DNA of 38,673 bases from AcAMD-5 sp044343935 (GCA_044343935.1 JBIJDU010000013.1:1-38673), one strand, 5' to 3'; counted from the stretch's first letter, positions 14,414-24,086 are shown. Program-made: numbers and translations. The notes: generated by a model from the letters alone, not told the origin.

Positions 14414-15646
14414 ATGCGAAAAATATCGTTAGAACGATTATCTGATGCACTTATTGAGCTGCCCGAAAATCCCAGGGTGGTAGTTAGTGGCAACGCCGCA
14501 ACGCCTTGGACTTTGTTAGATGCGTTCGATAACCAAGTTTCGCGCTATCGGCTCCATATGCTAAATGCTCAACCGGGAATTCCCGATCGAGATGGTGTGA
14601 TTCATGAGACTGTCTTTGTTGGCGCTGGAATGCGTAACAGTTCGCGATTGGATTACGTTCCTTGCCGATTATCGCTAGTGCCAAAACTTCTTTCTACGGC
14701 ACGCCCAGCTGATGTAGTGCTACTTCACACCTCAAAAGCATATGACGGAAAAGTTTCGCTTGGTATTGAAGTTAATGTGATACCTGCTGTAATTGCAACA
14801 GTTAAACAACGTGGTGGATTAATCATTGGTCAAGTAAATGAACAAATGCCTTACACGTTTGGTGATGGTGAAATAGATTTAGATGTCTTTGATTACATTG
14901 TTGAGGTCGATACCCCAGTTGATTCACATCCCATTCCACCGCTTACTGATACGGCTCGCGAAATTGGCGATCGAATTGCTTTTAAAGTATTAGATGGCTC
15001 AACCCTGCAAATGGGAATAGGTGCAATACCAAATGCATTCTTAACTGCAGTTGCACAAGAGCGAACTGGCTTAAAAGTTTGGACGGAAATGTTTAGTGAC
15101 GGAGTGCTAGAACTTGAATCCAGAGGCAGATTAGATAAAGAAATGGCAATTAGAGCTTCGTTTGCGTTTGGGTCGCAAGAGTTATATCGCTGGATGGATC
15201 GAAATCCACGAATTCATATGTTGAAAACTGAGAAAACTAATAACCCGGCAAAGGTCGCCGATCAACCTATGATGACTAGCGTTAATGCGGCACTACAAGT
15301 TGATTTATTAGATCAAGCAAATGCGAGTCGGATTGGAAATAAAATTTATTCTGGTTTTGGTGGTTCAACTGATTTTATTGTGGGCGCGATGCACGCCAAA
15401 GGCGGGCAAGCTTTTATTGCACTTCCATCGTGGCATCCGAAAGCAAATTGCTCCACCATTGTGCCACTGCTAACTGAGCCAACCACCCACTTTCAGCACA
15501 GTGCAATTGTTACTGAACAAGGAATGGCAGCAATGTTTGGCCGAAGCCAGCGGGAACAAGCCAGTTCGCTAATTGCGAACTGTGCCCATCCTGATGCCCG
15601 CGAGCACCTTTGGACCGAAGGCCGGCGGCTCGGGTTCGTGGAATAA
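14414..15646 (+). CDS. Acetyl-CoA hydrolase / CoA-transferase family protein
   Basis: Moves or removes CoA from short-chain acyl-CoAs; 4-hydroxybutyrate or acetate CoA-transferase is likeliest, but the exact acyl group cannot be told. The 410-aa protein has the paired class I CoA-transferase folds: an N-terminal half with VVSGNAATPW, then the oxyanion-type GIGAIPNA (201-208). VWTEMFSDGV contains the family's catalytic Glu (E225). The C-terminal SGFGGSTDFIVGA segment is also typical. It shares a tight divergent promoter region with GDPD. The small monooxygenase-like gene follows after 23 nt. Confidence 0.85.
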   Translation: MRKISLERLSDALIELPENPRVVVSGNAATPWTLLDAFDNQVSRYRLHMLNAQPGIPDRDGVIHETVFVGAGMRNSSRLDYVPCRLSLVPKLLSTARPADVVLLHTSKAYDGKVSLGIEVNVIPAVIATVKQRGGLIIGQVNEQMPYTFGDGEIDLDVFDYIVEVDTPVDSHPIPPLTDTAREIGDRIAFKVLDGSTLQMGIGAIPNAFLTAVAQERTGLKVWTEMFSDGVLELESRGRLDKEMAIRASFAFGSQELYRWMDRNPRIHMLKTEKTNNPAKVADQPMMTSVNAALQVDLLDQANASRIGNKIYSGFGGSTDFIVGAMHAKGGQAFIALPSWHPKANCSTIVPLLTEPTTHFQHSAIVTEQGMAAMFGRSQREQASSLIANCAHPDAREHLWTEGRRLGFVE

Positions 15647-15669
15647 CAGAAGTAGGGCAAACTACTCCT

Positions 15670-16026
15670 ATGTCAGATGCCATGGATGTGCTGTTAGCCG
15701 GCCGAATTGGGTTATTGGTTCGAATCCAATCTCATCCGGGTGCTCGGTTAGCGCTGCTTGATGCACTCAATGACTATTGCGAGAATTTAGATCAAGAGCC
15801 TGGCACTGAAGCATTCATGATTGCGCTTGATCCCAGTGATGAAGATGTAATTTGGCTTTATGAATGGTTTACGGATCAAGAAGCGCTTGATGCTCATCGC
15901 TCAAGTGATGCTTTCGCTGATTTAATGCACCGGATGCCAGAGTTAGTTGCTGTACCACCTGGTGTGCTACCAATTAATCCACTCCGAGTTCGGCTCGCGA
16001 AACAACCCTTAGAGCAGTCGCTGTAA
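15670..16026 (+). CDS. Antibiotic biosynthesis monooxygenase (ABM)-like small protein
   Basis: A 118-aa protein with the ABM/dimeric alpha-beta-barrel pattern: an opening strand GRIGLLVRI, a helix (GARLALLDALNDYCENL), EPGTEAFMIAL, WLYEWFTDQEALDAH, and a helix before a final segment. Such proteins are small dimeric oxygenases or heme-degrading enzymes, but many have no known reaction; no heme-binding residue stands out. ATG 15670 is preferred because longer alternatives run into the CoA-transferase gene; ATG 15682 is also possible. It lies just upstream of fhaA with a 26-nt gap, and no functional link to the FHA operon is known to me. Confidence 0.7.
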   Translation: MSDAMDVLLAGRIGLLVRIQSHPGARLALLDALNDYCENLDQEPGTEAFMIALDPSDEDVIWLYEWFTDQEALDAHRSSDAFADLMHRMPELVAVPPGVLPINPLRVRLAKQPLEQSL

Positions 16027-16052
16027 GTGCGATTGATTAACTAGGAGCACCG

Positions 16053-16718
16053 GTGGGACTACTAGATCAATTTGAACAGCGATTAGATTCGCTGCTATCT
16101 GGTGCACTAACTGCAGCCTTTGATGAAGAGGTTCAACCAGTTGAGATAGTCGCGGCAGTTACCCGCGAGATGGACGAACATTTACAAGAACTTGATAACG
16201 GCAGACTGATTGCACCAAATCATTTTATTGTTGATCTAGCCAAACATGATTACGAACGCATGCAAGATTATTTCAAAACTCTGGAACCAGAGTTTGCCGA
16301 TACAGCTCGAGTACATGCCAATATGCAGCATTACACTTTAATTGGACCTGTGGTAGTTACTTTAATGAAAGATGACGAGTTAGAAGATGGCGTGTTTCGA
16401 GTTAGCTTTGAACAACTTCCAGCAGTGACTAGCAGCGGGTTACCCGCGCCAACAAGTCACCGCATCACCATCAATGCAGTGGCGCATCCACTAACTAAGC
16501 CAGTTAATCGAATTGGCAGATCAGTTGATGCCGATATTGTGATCAATGATCCAGCAATTTCCAGAATACATGCTGAAATCACTATTGGTAGCAATGTCAT
16601 GTTGCGTGATCTGGGCTCAACTAATGGCACCTGGCTAAATGGTGTGCGAATTTCCGAGGTTGAGTTAGCTGGACCTACTATTTTTAAACTAGGAACTATT
16701 GAGGTTCATTATCAATGA
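16053..16718 (+). CDS. fhaA: FHA-domain protein FhaA (DUF3662 + FHA)
   Basis: Phosphothreonine-binding regulator of envelope synthesis, a PknB partner in mycobacteria. The 221-aa protein has an N-terminal DUF3662 domain (about 1-115, MGLLDQFEQRLDSLLSG) and a C-terminal FHA domain (about 145-220) with IGRS, SRIHAE, and LGSTNGTWLNG. The usual long, disordered linker of mycobacterial FhaA is almost absent here, so the protein is much shorter than the Mycobacterium form. GTG has AGGAG 5 nt upstream. It overlaps fhaB by 4 nt and heads the operon fhaA-fhaB-pstP-rodA-pbpA-pknB. Confidence 0.93.
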   Translation: MGLLDQFEQRLDSLLSGALTAAFDEEVQPVEIVAAVTREMDEHLQELDNGRLIAPNHFIVDLAKHDYERMQDYFKTLEPEFADTARVHANMQHYTLIGPVVVTLMKDDELEDGVFRVSFEQLPAVTSSGLPAPTSHRITINAVAHPLTKPVNRIGRSVDADIVINDPAISRIHAEITIGSNVMLRDLGSTNGTWLNGVRISEVELAGPTIFKLGTIEVHYQ

Positions 16719-17158
16719 CTGATTTAGTCATCACAATTCTGCGCTTTGGTTTCCTAGCACTGCTGTGGTTTGCCATCATTCGGATGTTTCTTATGCTGCG
16801 CACTGATTTAACCGGTACAAAAAAATATGGCGTGATTAAGCCAAAGCGAGTTCAAATTGAACCGCGAGAACTTGTTGTGGTGGAAGGTCCGGCCGCTGGC
16901 ACTAAAGTGTCAATTGAGAAGCGACCAATCACGATTGGCCGCGCCAGTATTTGTGACCTGACCTTAGAAGATGACTTTATTTCCAGTCGCCACTTACGAG
17001 TTAGTATGCAACCTAATGGTTATGTGGTGGAGGATTTAGGCTCTACCAATGGCACCTGGGTGGAAGGCGAACGACTTAGTGAACCAGTGCTGATCAAACC
17101 AGGCGTGCGAATCAAAATGGGGCGAAATACCCTCACCATCCGTAAGGTTGAGTCATGA
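16715..17158 (+). CDS. fhaB: Membrane-anchored FHA-domain protein FhaB / FipA
   Basis: A 147-aa protein with one N-terminal transmembrane helix (about 5-27) and a cytoplasmic FHA domain (about 60-145; PITIGRAS, SSRHLRV, DLGSTNGTWVEG). In mycobacteria FhaB/FipA links PknA/PknB signalling to FtsZ and FtsQ under stress. It overlaps both neighbours by 4 nt (with fhaA and with pstP), so translation is coupled through the operon. Confidence 0.93.
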   Translation: MTDLVITILRFGFLALLWFAIIRMFLMLRTDLTGTKKYGVIKPKRVQIEPRELVVVEGPAAGTKVSIEKRPITIGRASICDLTLEDDFISSRHLRVSMQPNGYVVEDLGSTNGTWVEGERLSEPVLIKPGVRIKMGRNTLTIRKVES

Positions 17159-18282
17159 GTTTGCGCTTTTTAGCCGTTGGATCTAGTGATCCTGGAGTTG
17201 TGCGCAGCCATAATGAAGATTCAGGGTTAATTTCGCCAAGATTATTAGCTGTTGCTGATGGTATGGGCGGTCATGCTGCTGGTGAAATTGCTAGCACCAC
17301 AATCATTCGCGAACTAGCTGCTGTTGCAGTTAAGGGTGCGCTTGCTGATAACAATTTAGTGCGGGCAATTGAACGCACCAAAGTTGCATTAGCTGATTTA
17401 TCAAAATCAGACCAATCCCGTGCTGGTCTTGGCACCACTGTTAGTGCAGTAGCAATTAATGACAGCAAGATTATTGTGGTGCATGTTGGTGATTCCAGAG
17501 TTTATCGATATCGCAATGGTTCGCTGATGTCATTGACTCGTGATCACACTTATGTGCAGACATTGTTAGATGTTGGCGAGATTTCAGAAGCTGAAGCAAA
17601 AGTACATCCAAAACGGTCACTTCTCACCCAAGCGGTTGACGCGCAAAGCCATATCAGTCCAGATGTCACGGAAGTTGAAGTAGAGCCAGGGGATCGATTA
17701 TTGGTTTGTAGTGATGGGTTAAGTGGTGTGGTCGAACCTGACGTAATGCTTCGCGCGCTACAAAAAGATCGTGATAGCGCGGTTAGTGAATTAGTTGCTG
17801 CCGCACAGGCTGCTGGTGCACCAGATAACGTCACTGTGATTGTTGCTGATTTAGTTAGCACCACCCAAGCCGCCGATGCTCGCGGCGTTACCATCATTGG
17901 CGCTGCTGCCGAAGGTGCGCCAACAGTTAAAGTGCCAAGACATTTTGGCTTTAATCCAATTATTGTTATTGCAGTTACCGCGTTATTAATTGCAGCTGCT
18001 GGTTTTGGCTTACAGCGCTGGTGGGCTGGGCAATGGCATGTAGCAACTCAAGATGGTGTGGTGGTAGTTAATCAGGGTATATCGCAACAGATTTTTGGCC
18101 TAAAGCTTTATCGCACTCCACTTGTTTCAAAGATTCCAACTACATCATTACCGTTATTTGAACAGCAACAATTAGAGCGTGGCGTCATTGTGGAATCACT
18201 CGATCAGGCAGAACAAACCTTGCAACAATTGGCTGAACGCTCCGTCACTTGCAACTCTGACCCCAGCAGCTGTTTACCGTAG
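17155..18282 (+). CDS. pstP: PP2C-family Ser/Thr protein phosphatase
   Basis: Removes phosphate from PknB and its substrates. The 375-aa protein has PP2C metal-binding motifs in NEDS (residues 20-23), ADGMGGH (34-40), VHVGDSRVY, CSDGLSG and APDNVTV, so all usual acidic ligands appear present. One transmembrane helix follows near 262-285, and the C-terminus of about 90 residues is extracytoplasmic with two Cys (CNSDPSSC). This matches the mycobacterial PstP topology. It overlaps fhaB by 4 nt and is followed 2 nt later by rodA. Confidence 0.94.
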   Translation: MSLRFLAVGSSDPGVVRSHNEDSGLISPRLLAVADGMGGHAAGEIASTTIIRELAAVAVKGALADNNLVRAIERTKVALADLSKSDQSRAGLGTTVSAVAINDSKIIVVHVGDSRVYRYRNGSLMSLTRDHTYVQTLLDVGEISEAEAKVHPKRSLLTQAVDAQSHISPDVTEVEVEPGDRLLVCSDGLSGVVEPDVMLRALQKDRDSAVSELVAAAQAAGAPDNVTVIVADLVSTTQAADARGVTIIGAAAEGAPTVKVPRHFGFNPIIVIAVTALLIAAAGFGLQRWWAGQWHVATQDGVVVVNQGISQQIFGLKLYRTPLVSKIPTTSLPLFEQQQLERGVIVESLDQAEQTLQQLAERSVTCNSDPSSCLP

Positions 18283-18284
18283 CA

Positions 18285-19598
18285 ATGCGATCTGTTGAAC
18301 GTAATTTATTAATCCTTATCAGTTTTGTAATTCTCGCGGCTTTTTTAATTGTTGATTTTGCCGCACGAGGTTATTTAGCACCAATTGGTATATTGATTCC
18401 AATTGTTTTAAGCGGTTTGTTTTTTTCCATTCATGCCGTGTTAAATAAATATCGGCCAACTGCAGCTCAACTACTTCTGCCTGCTGCTGCCTTATTAACT
18501 GGCATTGGTGTTGCCATGATTTATCGGCTAACTGGTGGCATCGGTGCGCTGCAACAAACCTTATGGGTTGCAATAAGTGCATTATTAGTAATAGTAATTT
18601 TGATAAAACTACCAAATACCAGGGTGCTTTTGCGCACACCATTAGTTTTCTTGTTAGCTGGTGTCGTGCTACTAGCGCTGCCATTATTGCCAGTAATTGG
18701 CGCAACTATTAATGGCGCCACGCTTTGGCTGCGAATTGGTCCGCTTAGCTTGCAACCTGCAGAATTTGCCAAGGTGGTTTTGATTATTGGCTTTGCCGGA
18801 TACTTAGCTAAACATCAATCCCAGTTAACTTTTATCCATCGGAAAATTTTCGGTATCGAGCTGCCTCGACCAAAAGATATCTTGCCTCTTTTAATTGTTT
18901 GGTTAGTTGCGCTGCTGCTGTTAGTTGGTCAGCGAGATTTGGGCACTTCATTGTTGTTTTATGTTGCTGCAGTTTTACTGCTTTATGTCACAACCGCCAG
19001 GCGTAGTTGGTTAATTATTGGTGCGATGTTGCTTGGTATTGGCGGCAGCGCAGTTGCGCTGATTTTTGATCATGTGGCTGCTCGATTTCAGATCTGGTTA
19101 GACCCATTTGCTGATATCGCTGGCGATGGCTTTCAAGTGGTGCAAGCAATATATGGCTTAGCTGCTGGGGGCATTTTTGGCACTGGCCTTGGCCAAGGAA
19201 ATCCAAACTTAGTTCCGTATGTGGAATCTGATTTTATTTTTACTGCTATCGCCGAAGAGCTTGGCCTAGTTGGCGCTAGTGCAGTTTTATTGTTGTATGC
19301 CCTAATTATTGCTAATGCAGTTAAAACTGCAGGAGTAATGCGCAGTGCTGGAAATATGTTAATTGCAACTGGTATTGCGATCTTTATATTCTTGCAAGTT
19401 TTAATAACTATTGGTGGCGTAACTGGCGCGCTGCCATTGACTGGCTTAACCACAATTTTCTTAAGTGCTGGTGGTTCATCATTAGTTGCTTCCTGGGTAT
19501 TAATTGCGCTGCTTTTAACGCTGCAAGATCAAGATCGAATTGTTACTACTTTGCCAACTGAGCTAAGCGATGATCAAACTAGAGCGATTCCACTATGA
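18285..19598 (+). CDS. rodA: SEDS-family peptidoglycan polymerase RodA/FtsW
   Basis: Lipid II glycosyltransferase that works with the class B PBP encoded next. The 437-aa protein has ten or so hydrophobic segments. Family motifs: LSLQPAEFAKV, the QRDLGTSLLF segment containing the catalytic-type Asp, FQVVQAIYGLAAGGIFGTGLG, the FIFTAIAEELGLVG stretch, and the C-terminal TGLTTIFLSAGGSS. Position between pstP and pbpA points to RodA rather than division FtsW. ATG 18285 lies 2 nt after the pstP stop. It overlaps pbpA by 4 nt. Confidence 0.93.
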   Translation: MRSVERNLLILISFVILAAFLIVDFAARGYLAPIGILIPIVLSGLFFSIHAVLNKYRPTAAQLLLPAAALLTGIGVAMIYRLTGGIGALQQTLWVAISALLVIVILIKLPNTRVLLRTPLVFLLAGVVLLALPLLPVIGATINGATLWLRIGPLSLQPAEFAKVVLIIGFAGYLAKHQSQLTFIHRKIFGIELPRPKDILPLLIVWLVALLLLVGQRDLGTSLLFYVAAVLLLYVTTARRSWLIIGAMLLGIGGSAVALIFDHVAARFQIWLDPFADIAGDGFQVVQAIYGLAAGGIFGTGLGQGNPNLVPYVESDFIFTAIAEELGLVGASAVLLLYALIIANAVKTAGVMRSAGNMLIATGIAIFIFLQVLITIGGVTGALPLTGLTTIFLSAGGSSLVASWVLIALLLTLQDQDRIVTTLPTELSDDQTRAIPL

Positions 19599-21055
19599 AA
19601 CCACAATTAAGTAAATTAGTTACCGGGTTTGGTATCGCGCTGTTGTTACTACTTGCTAATCTGACTTATTTGCAAGTATTTGAAGCGAGCAGCCTAAATA
19701 ATCGCGCTGACAATAAGCGAAGTTTGTTTAAACAGTATGACATTGATCGCGGCGCAATTATTGTTTCTGGTCAACCAGTTGCTTACTCCGATAAAACTAC
19801 CGGGCGATTTAAGTATGAACGTCGATATGTTTCACCCGCTTTCACTCACCCAGTTGGCTATTTATCCTCAATTTATGGCGTAGCAGGCGTTGAGCAAAGT
19901 GAAAATCCGTTGCTCTCTGGCGCTGCCGATGCGCTAGCAGTTGATCGGTTGCGACAACTGTTAGATGGTGGTGCCCGTCGAGGTGGCTCAGTTGAGTTAA
20001 CGTTAGATAGCGCCGCACAACAACTGGCCTATCAATTATTAGGTAGTCGGATTGGCTCAGTTGTTGCCATCGATCCACGAACTGGAAAGATTCTAGTGAG
20101 CGCATCTTCACCTAGTTTTGATGCTAATTTATTGGCAACAACTAATGCCAAAACCATGCAAGAATCCTGGAAGAAATTGATTGCTGATCCAACTCAACCA
20201 TTATTAAATCGCGCATATGGTGAAACTTGGGCGCCTGGCTCAACATTTAAATTAATTGTGGCAGCTGCTGCGTTGGAATCAGGTCAGTATGACTTAACTA
20301 CCAAAATTCCAGCGCCAGCGCAATATCAAGTGCCAGGAAGTTCGCGAAAAATTTCTAATTGGCAAAACGCACCATGTAGTGCAAGTGGTGAAGTAACCCT
20401 AGAAGAAGCTTTGGCGATTTCGTGCAATACCGCTTTTGCTCGACTTGGAGTTGAGTTAGGTGAATCAAGAATAAGTAGAACTGCCAAAGCGTTTGGTTTT
20501 GGTGAGAATTTTTCATTAGTAGGGGTATCACGAAGTAGTTATCCAACTGACTTATCAAATATTGAATTAGCACTTAGCGCACTTGGTCAATTTGATGTCC
20601 AAGCAACCGCACTTCAGATGGCATTAGTTGCAGCTGGAATTGGTAATGAAGGTGTGGTGATGCAACCTAAATTAATAAATAGAACCTTTGCGCCAAACTT
20701 AACGGTGTTATCCCAAGCAGATTCTGATGTCTTTAATCGTGCCATTAAACCAACCACCGCAGCCGCGCTAACGCAGATGATGGTGCGAGTAGTTACCGCT
20801 GGCACTGGCACTGCAGCGCAAATTGCAGATACTTCGGTCGCGGGTAAAACTGGGACAGCTCAGACTAGGCCAGGATTCACACCACATGCTTGGTTTATTG
20901 GATTTGCCCCTGCCGCTGCACCAAAAGTCGCAATTGCGGTGGTGCTGGCTGGGGGCGAACCCGCAATTGGTGGCGCGGGCAGCGAGATATCTGGAAATCA
21001 GCTGGCGGCTCCGATCGCTCAAAAAGTACTGGTAGAACTACTGGGGCAGAAATAG
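19595..21055 (+). CDS. pbpA: Class B penicillin-binding protein (PbpA-type transpeptidase)
   Basis: Cross-links peptidoglycan with its partner RodA. The 486-aa protein has a short cytoplasmic tail, one transmembrane helix (about 10-28), and a compact dimerisation region. The transpeptidase domain has the active-site S216-T-F-K219, S276-C-N278, and K418-T-G420. The SCN in place of SxN with x = Cys is within the family's range. It overlaps the upstream rodA stop by 4 nt and precedes pknB by 36 nt, as in M. tuberculosis apart from the missing pknA. Confidence 0.94.
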   Translation: MKPQLSKLVTGFGIALLLLLANLTYLQVFEASSLNNRADNKRSLFKQYDIDRGAIIVSGQPVAYSDKTTGRFKYERRYVSPAFTHPVGYLSSIYGVAGVEQSENPLLSGAADALAVDRLRQLLDGGARRGGSVELTLDSAAQQLAYQLLGSRIGSVVAIDPRTGKILVSASSPSFDANLLATTNAKTMQESWKKLIADPTQPLLNRAYGETWAPGSTFKLIVAAAALESGQYDLTTKIPAPAQYQVPGSSRKISNWQNAPCSASGEVTLEEALAISCNTAFARLGVELGESRISRTAKAFGFGENFSLVGVSRSSYPTDLSNIELALSALGQFDVQATALQMALVAAGIGNEGVVMQPKLINRTFAPNLTVLSQADSDVFNRAIKPTTAAALTQMMVRVVTAGTGTAAQIADTSVAGKTGTAQTRPGFTPHAWFIGFAPAAAPKVAIAVVLAGGEPAIGGAGSEISGNQLAAPIAQKVLVELLGQK

Positions 21056-21091
21056 GGCAAGATTGGCAATGAAAATCAGAAGGGCAACAAC

Positions 21092-22756
21092 GTGACCGAA
21101 CAGCCGCGCCTCTTAGGTGGGCGCTATGAGTTGGGCGCAATCATCGGCCGAGGTGGTATGGCTGATGTGATTGCGGCTAACGATATTCGGCTTGGTCGAA
21201 AAGTTGCCATCAAATTAATGCGACGTGAGTTAGCTTCTGATCCACTATTTCTTGCCAGATTCCGCCGCGAAGCGCAAGCAGCAGCGGGATTAAATCATCC
21301 CACCATTGTTGCAGTTTATGACTCTGGTGAAGACATTGTTGGCACTGGCACTGATGCGGCATCGCTGCCATACATTGTGATGGAACTTGTTGAAGGTGAA
21401 ACTGTTCGAGATGTGCTGCGCAGCGGTGCTGGCTTTACACCAGAGCGAGCATTACAAGTTGCCCGTGATGTCTTAACTGCGCTGGATTACTCGCATCGCA
21501 ATGGCATTGTGCATCGAGATATTAAGCCAGGCAATGTAATGATCACTAAAAATGGCGCAATCAAAGTGATGGATTTTGGTATTGCTCGCGCTATGTCAGA
21601 TTCAGGTAATACGTTAACCGCATCACAAACTGTGATGGGAACTGCGCAGTATCTTTCACCGGAACAAGCCCGTGGCGGCGAAGCTGATGCGCGCAGTGAT
21701 ATTTACTCACTTGGTTGTTTGCTATATGAAATGTTAACTGGCAAACCGCCGTTCACTGGTGAATCTGCAGTTGCAATTGCATATCAACATGTCAGTGGTC
21801 TAGTTGTACCGCCTAGTGAAGTTAATGCTGACATCAATCCCAACATTGATGCGCTAGTTCAGATGGCGCTGGCGAAAGATGCCACTGAACGTTATCAAAG
21901 TGCGGCAGAGATGCGAACAGATATTGATCGTGCGCTAGCTGGCGATAAAGTAACTGCGGTGCTGCCAACTGTGCCAATGAGTTATTCAGCCGCTACCGTT
22001 AAGCCTGTGGCAACTAAGGCAAAAACAAATCCATGGGTATGGGTAGTAAGCGCAGCTGGCGTATTTCTTGCCGCAGCGGTTGCTATCTGGGTTTATGGTT
22101 CAAGTTTGAATCCAGGTGGCGGTAATCAAGTTGAGGTGCCAGATCTTGCTGGTTTAAGCGCCGAAGCTGCAATTACAGTACTTAGTGATTACAACTTAGT
22201 GCTGGGCAGCATTACGCCAGAAGAATCAGATCGACCTGCAAACACCATCATTGATCAAGATCCGGATGTTGGCTCCCGAATTGCTGAAGGCAGCAGTGTT
22301 AATGTCACGATTTCTGCTGGTGCAACTCAGATTATTGTGCCAACAGTTGCCGGTTTAGTTAGTGCTGAGGATGCCAGACGAGTTTTGGCTTCAGTTAATT
22401 TGCAGTTAGGCAATATCACTTCAGTTGATAACGACCAACCAGAAGGCTATGTCGTAGGTTCCATTCCACCAGCTGGCACATCAGTTCCGGTTGGCACTCG
22501 AGTTTCTATTGAAATTTCTAATGGGTTTGGCGTAGTCCCAGCGTTAGAAGGACTGCCTGAAGCTCAAGCTCGCAGTGATCTTGGCGCGGCTGGTTATCAA
22601 GTAGTTGTGGTGCCGCAGCCAGCTGCCACCGCGGTGCCAGGCACGGTATTAGCCCAATCACCGGCCGCTGGCACTAGATTGAAAATTGGTTCGCGAGTGT
22701 CAATTACAGTTGCAACTAGTGATGGGCCAGTTGAGCCGGAGCCAGAAACGCCTTAG
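21092..22756 (+). CDS. pknB: Transmembrane Ser/Thr protein kinase with three PASTA repeats
   Basis: Controls cell-wall growth and division through phosphorylation; PASTA domains sense peptidoglycan fragments or lipid II. In 554 aa: Gly-rich loop GRGGMADV (19-26), K41, E60, HRDIKPGN (141-148), DFG (161-163). An activation loop with T174 and T176 resembles the autophosphorylated loop of mycobacterial PknB. One transmembrane helix follows near 312-330, then three PASTA domains (about 344-410, 411-478, 479-548). Mycobacterial PknB has four PASTA domains. It starts with GTG and a weak AAGGG. No second kinase (PknA) is present in the operon. Its stop overlaps the convergent trpG stop. Confidence 0.95.
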   Translation: MTEQPRLLGGRYELGAIIGRGGMADVIAANDIRLGRKVAIKLMRRELASDPLFLARFRREAQAAAGLNHPTIVAVYDSGEDIVGTGTDAASLPYIVMELVEGETVRDVLRSGAGFTPERALQVARDVLTALDYSHRNGIVHRDIKPGNVMITKNGAIKVMDFGIARAMSDSGNTLTASQTVMGTAQYLSPEQARGGEADARSDIYSLGCLLYEMLTGKPPFTGESAVAIAYQHVSGLVVPPSEVNADINPNIDALVQMALAKDATERYQSAAEMRTDIDRALAGDKVTAVLPTVPMSYSAATVKPVATKAKTNPWVWVVSAAGVFLAAAVAIWVYGSSLNPGGGNQVEVPDLAGLSAEAAITVLSDYNLVLGSITPEESDRPANTIIDQDPDVGSRIAEGSSVNVTISAGATQIIVPTVAGLVSAEDARRVLASVNLQLGNITSVDNDQPEGYVVGSIPPAGTSVPVGTRVSIEISNGFGVVPALEGLPEAQARSDLGAAGYQVVVVPQPAATAVPGTVLAQSPAAGTRLKIGSRVSITVATSDGPVEPEPETP

Positions 22757-23373
22757 TGCTCAATAACGGCAGTTAACCCAACTGCTCGCTCAGTTGCCGA
22801 GGCATCGCCAGTTCTAACTAACCAATTAGCAAATAACATATGACCATGTTCAGTTAATACGCTTTCGGGATGAAACTGAACCCCTTCAACATCAAGTTTG
22901 GTATGCCGCATTCCCATTACTAAATCATTATCAGTCCACGCAGTAATTTCTAAAATACTTGGCACGGTATCTTTTTTAACTGCCAGCGAGTGATATCTAG
23001 TTGCCTTAAATGGAGATGGCAGATTTACAAACACACCTTGTTGTTCATGATAAATATCAGATGTCTTACCGTGCAATAACTCTGGTGCTCGATCAACGAC
23101 CGCACCACCAGCAACTGCAATTGCTTGTAATCCTAAGCAAACACCAAATACCGGAATGCTGTCACCAACACCTTGAATAATCGGAATGCACGCACCAGCT
23201 TCTTCTGGTGTGCCAGGGCCTGGTGACAGCAATACGCCGTCATACTTCAAGGCAATTGCAGCAGTTACTTCATCATTGCGCAGCACTTCAACATCAGCAC
23301 CTAACTGCGCCAAATATTGCACGATGTTATAAACAAAAGAATCATAGTTATCAACTACCAAGATCTTGCTCAT
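22753..23373 (-). CDS. trpG: Glutamine amidotransferase of anthranilate / aminodeoxychorismate synthase
   Basis: Supplies ammonia from glutamine to the chorismate-using partner in tryptophan or folate synthesis; position at pknB-crgA is where actinobacterial trpG/pabA lies. The 206-aa class I glutaminase has VDNYDSFVYN (7-16), the oxyanion SPGPGTP, the catalytic Cys in FGVCLGLQAI (about C79), and the His-Glu pair in QFHPES. The synthase subunit is not here, so pathway assignment (Trp or folate, or both) is open. Start ATG overlaps the DUF881 stop by 4 nt. Confidence 0.92.
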   Translation of the reverse strand: MSKILVVDNYDSFVYNIVQYLAQLGADVEVLRNDEVTAAIALKYDGVLLSPGPGTPEEAGACIPIIQGVGDSIPVFGVCLGLQAIAVAGGAVVDRAPELLHGKTSDIYHEQQGVFVNLPSPFKATRYHSLAVKKDTVPSILEITAWTDNDLVMGMRHTKLDVEGVQFHPESVLTEHGHMLFANWLVRTGDASATERAVGLTAVIEH

Positions 23374-24086
23374 GAATCCTCCAATAATTCAGTCACTCGA
23401 TCTAACGTGATTCGACCAGTATATGCCGGAGCAGCTATTTCACTTTCCCGAGAAACTTCATAACCTAATTTAAACAACCGAACATATTGTCGGTATAACT
23501 TTAAGCCAGGTTCAGTTTCAATCGCCGCCAGCAATCGCTCTTGATCGCCAATACCTTGAATTACAAAAGGCGGTGAGAAAACTTGATCTTCAACAAGCAA
23601 AGTATTTCCAACACAAAGAATGGTGGAGTTAACACCAATTCGAATTCCCATTACCGTTACCGCTTCAGCACCACCGCGCCATAGCGCATTAATTGCAGCG
23701 AGCACATCTTGCTCATGCACAATCAAATCATCTGGCACGGCACCAACTGGAATTGGATCACCAACATTTCGCGGCGCATCCTGCATGGTGATTCGAATGC
23801 CAGGGCCAGTGACTGCATTTAAGTCAACCGAATTGGATAACTGATCAATGCGAGAGCGAAGTGATCTAACTTGAATGGATGCCGGCCCAGTTGATGCTTC
23901 ATCAATTCGGGCTAACAGTTGTTGCTCCTCAGAAAGTAAATCTTCTACCGTAACAACTTTTTCTAAAATTAATTCGCGCAGCTCACTGGCATTTGAATCC
24001 CGAAAATCACCAGAGATACGGGCATAGGAAGTTACCGAAACCAGCACAAAGCCAATCAGGCCCATAATTAGGAGTCGAGCAACCAT
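23370..24086 (-). CDS. DUF881-family membrane-anchored protein
   Basis: A 238-aa protein with an N-terminal signal-anchor helix (about 3-20), a charged coiled-coil-like stretch (about 30-85), and the DUF881 domain (about 90-220; VTGPGIRITMQDAP, DLIVHEQDVLAAINALWRGGAEAV, VFSPPFVIQGIG). A homologue (Rv0012-like) sits between crgA and trpG in mycobacteria. DUF881 proteins are cell-envelope proteins of unclear role, often near division genes. ATG has no ribosome-binding site but TACGCT ends 6 nt upstream, so it may be leaderless. It is divergent from crgA. Confidence 0.9.
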   Translation of the reverse strand: MVARLLIMGLIGFVLVSVTSYARISGDFRDSNASELRELILEKVVTVEDLLSEEQQLLARIDEASTGPASIQVRSLRSRIDQLSNSVDLNAVTGPGIRITMQDAPRNVGDPIPVGAVPDDLIVHEQDVLAAINALWRGGAEAVTVMGIRIGVNSTILCVGNTLLVEDQVFSPPFVIQGIGDQERLLAAIETEPGLKLYRQYVRLFKLGYEVSRESEIAAPAYTGRITLDRVTELLEDS

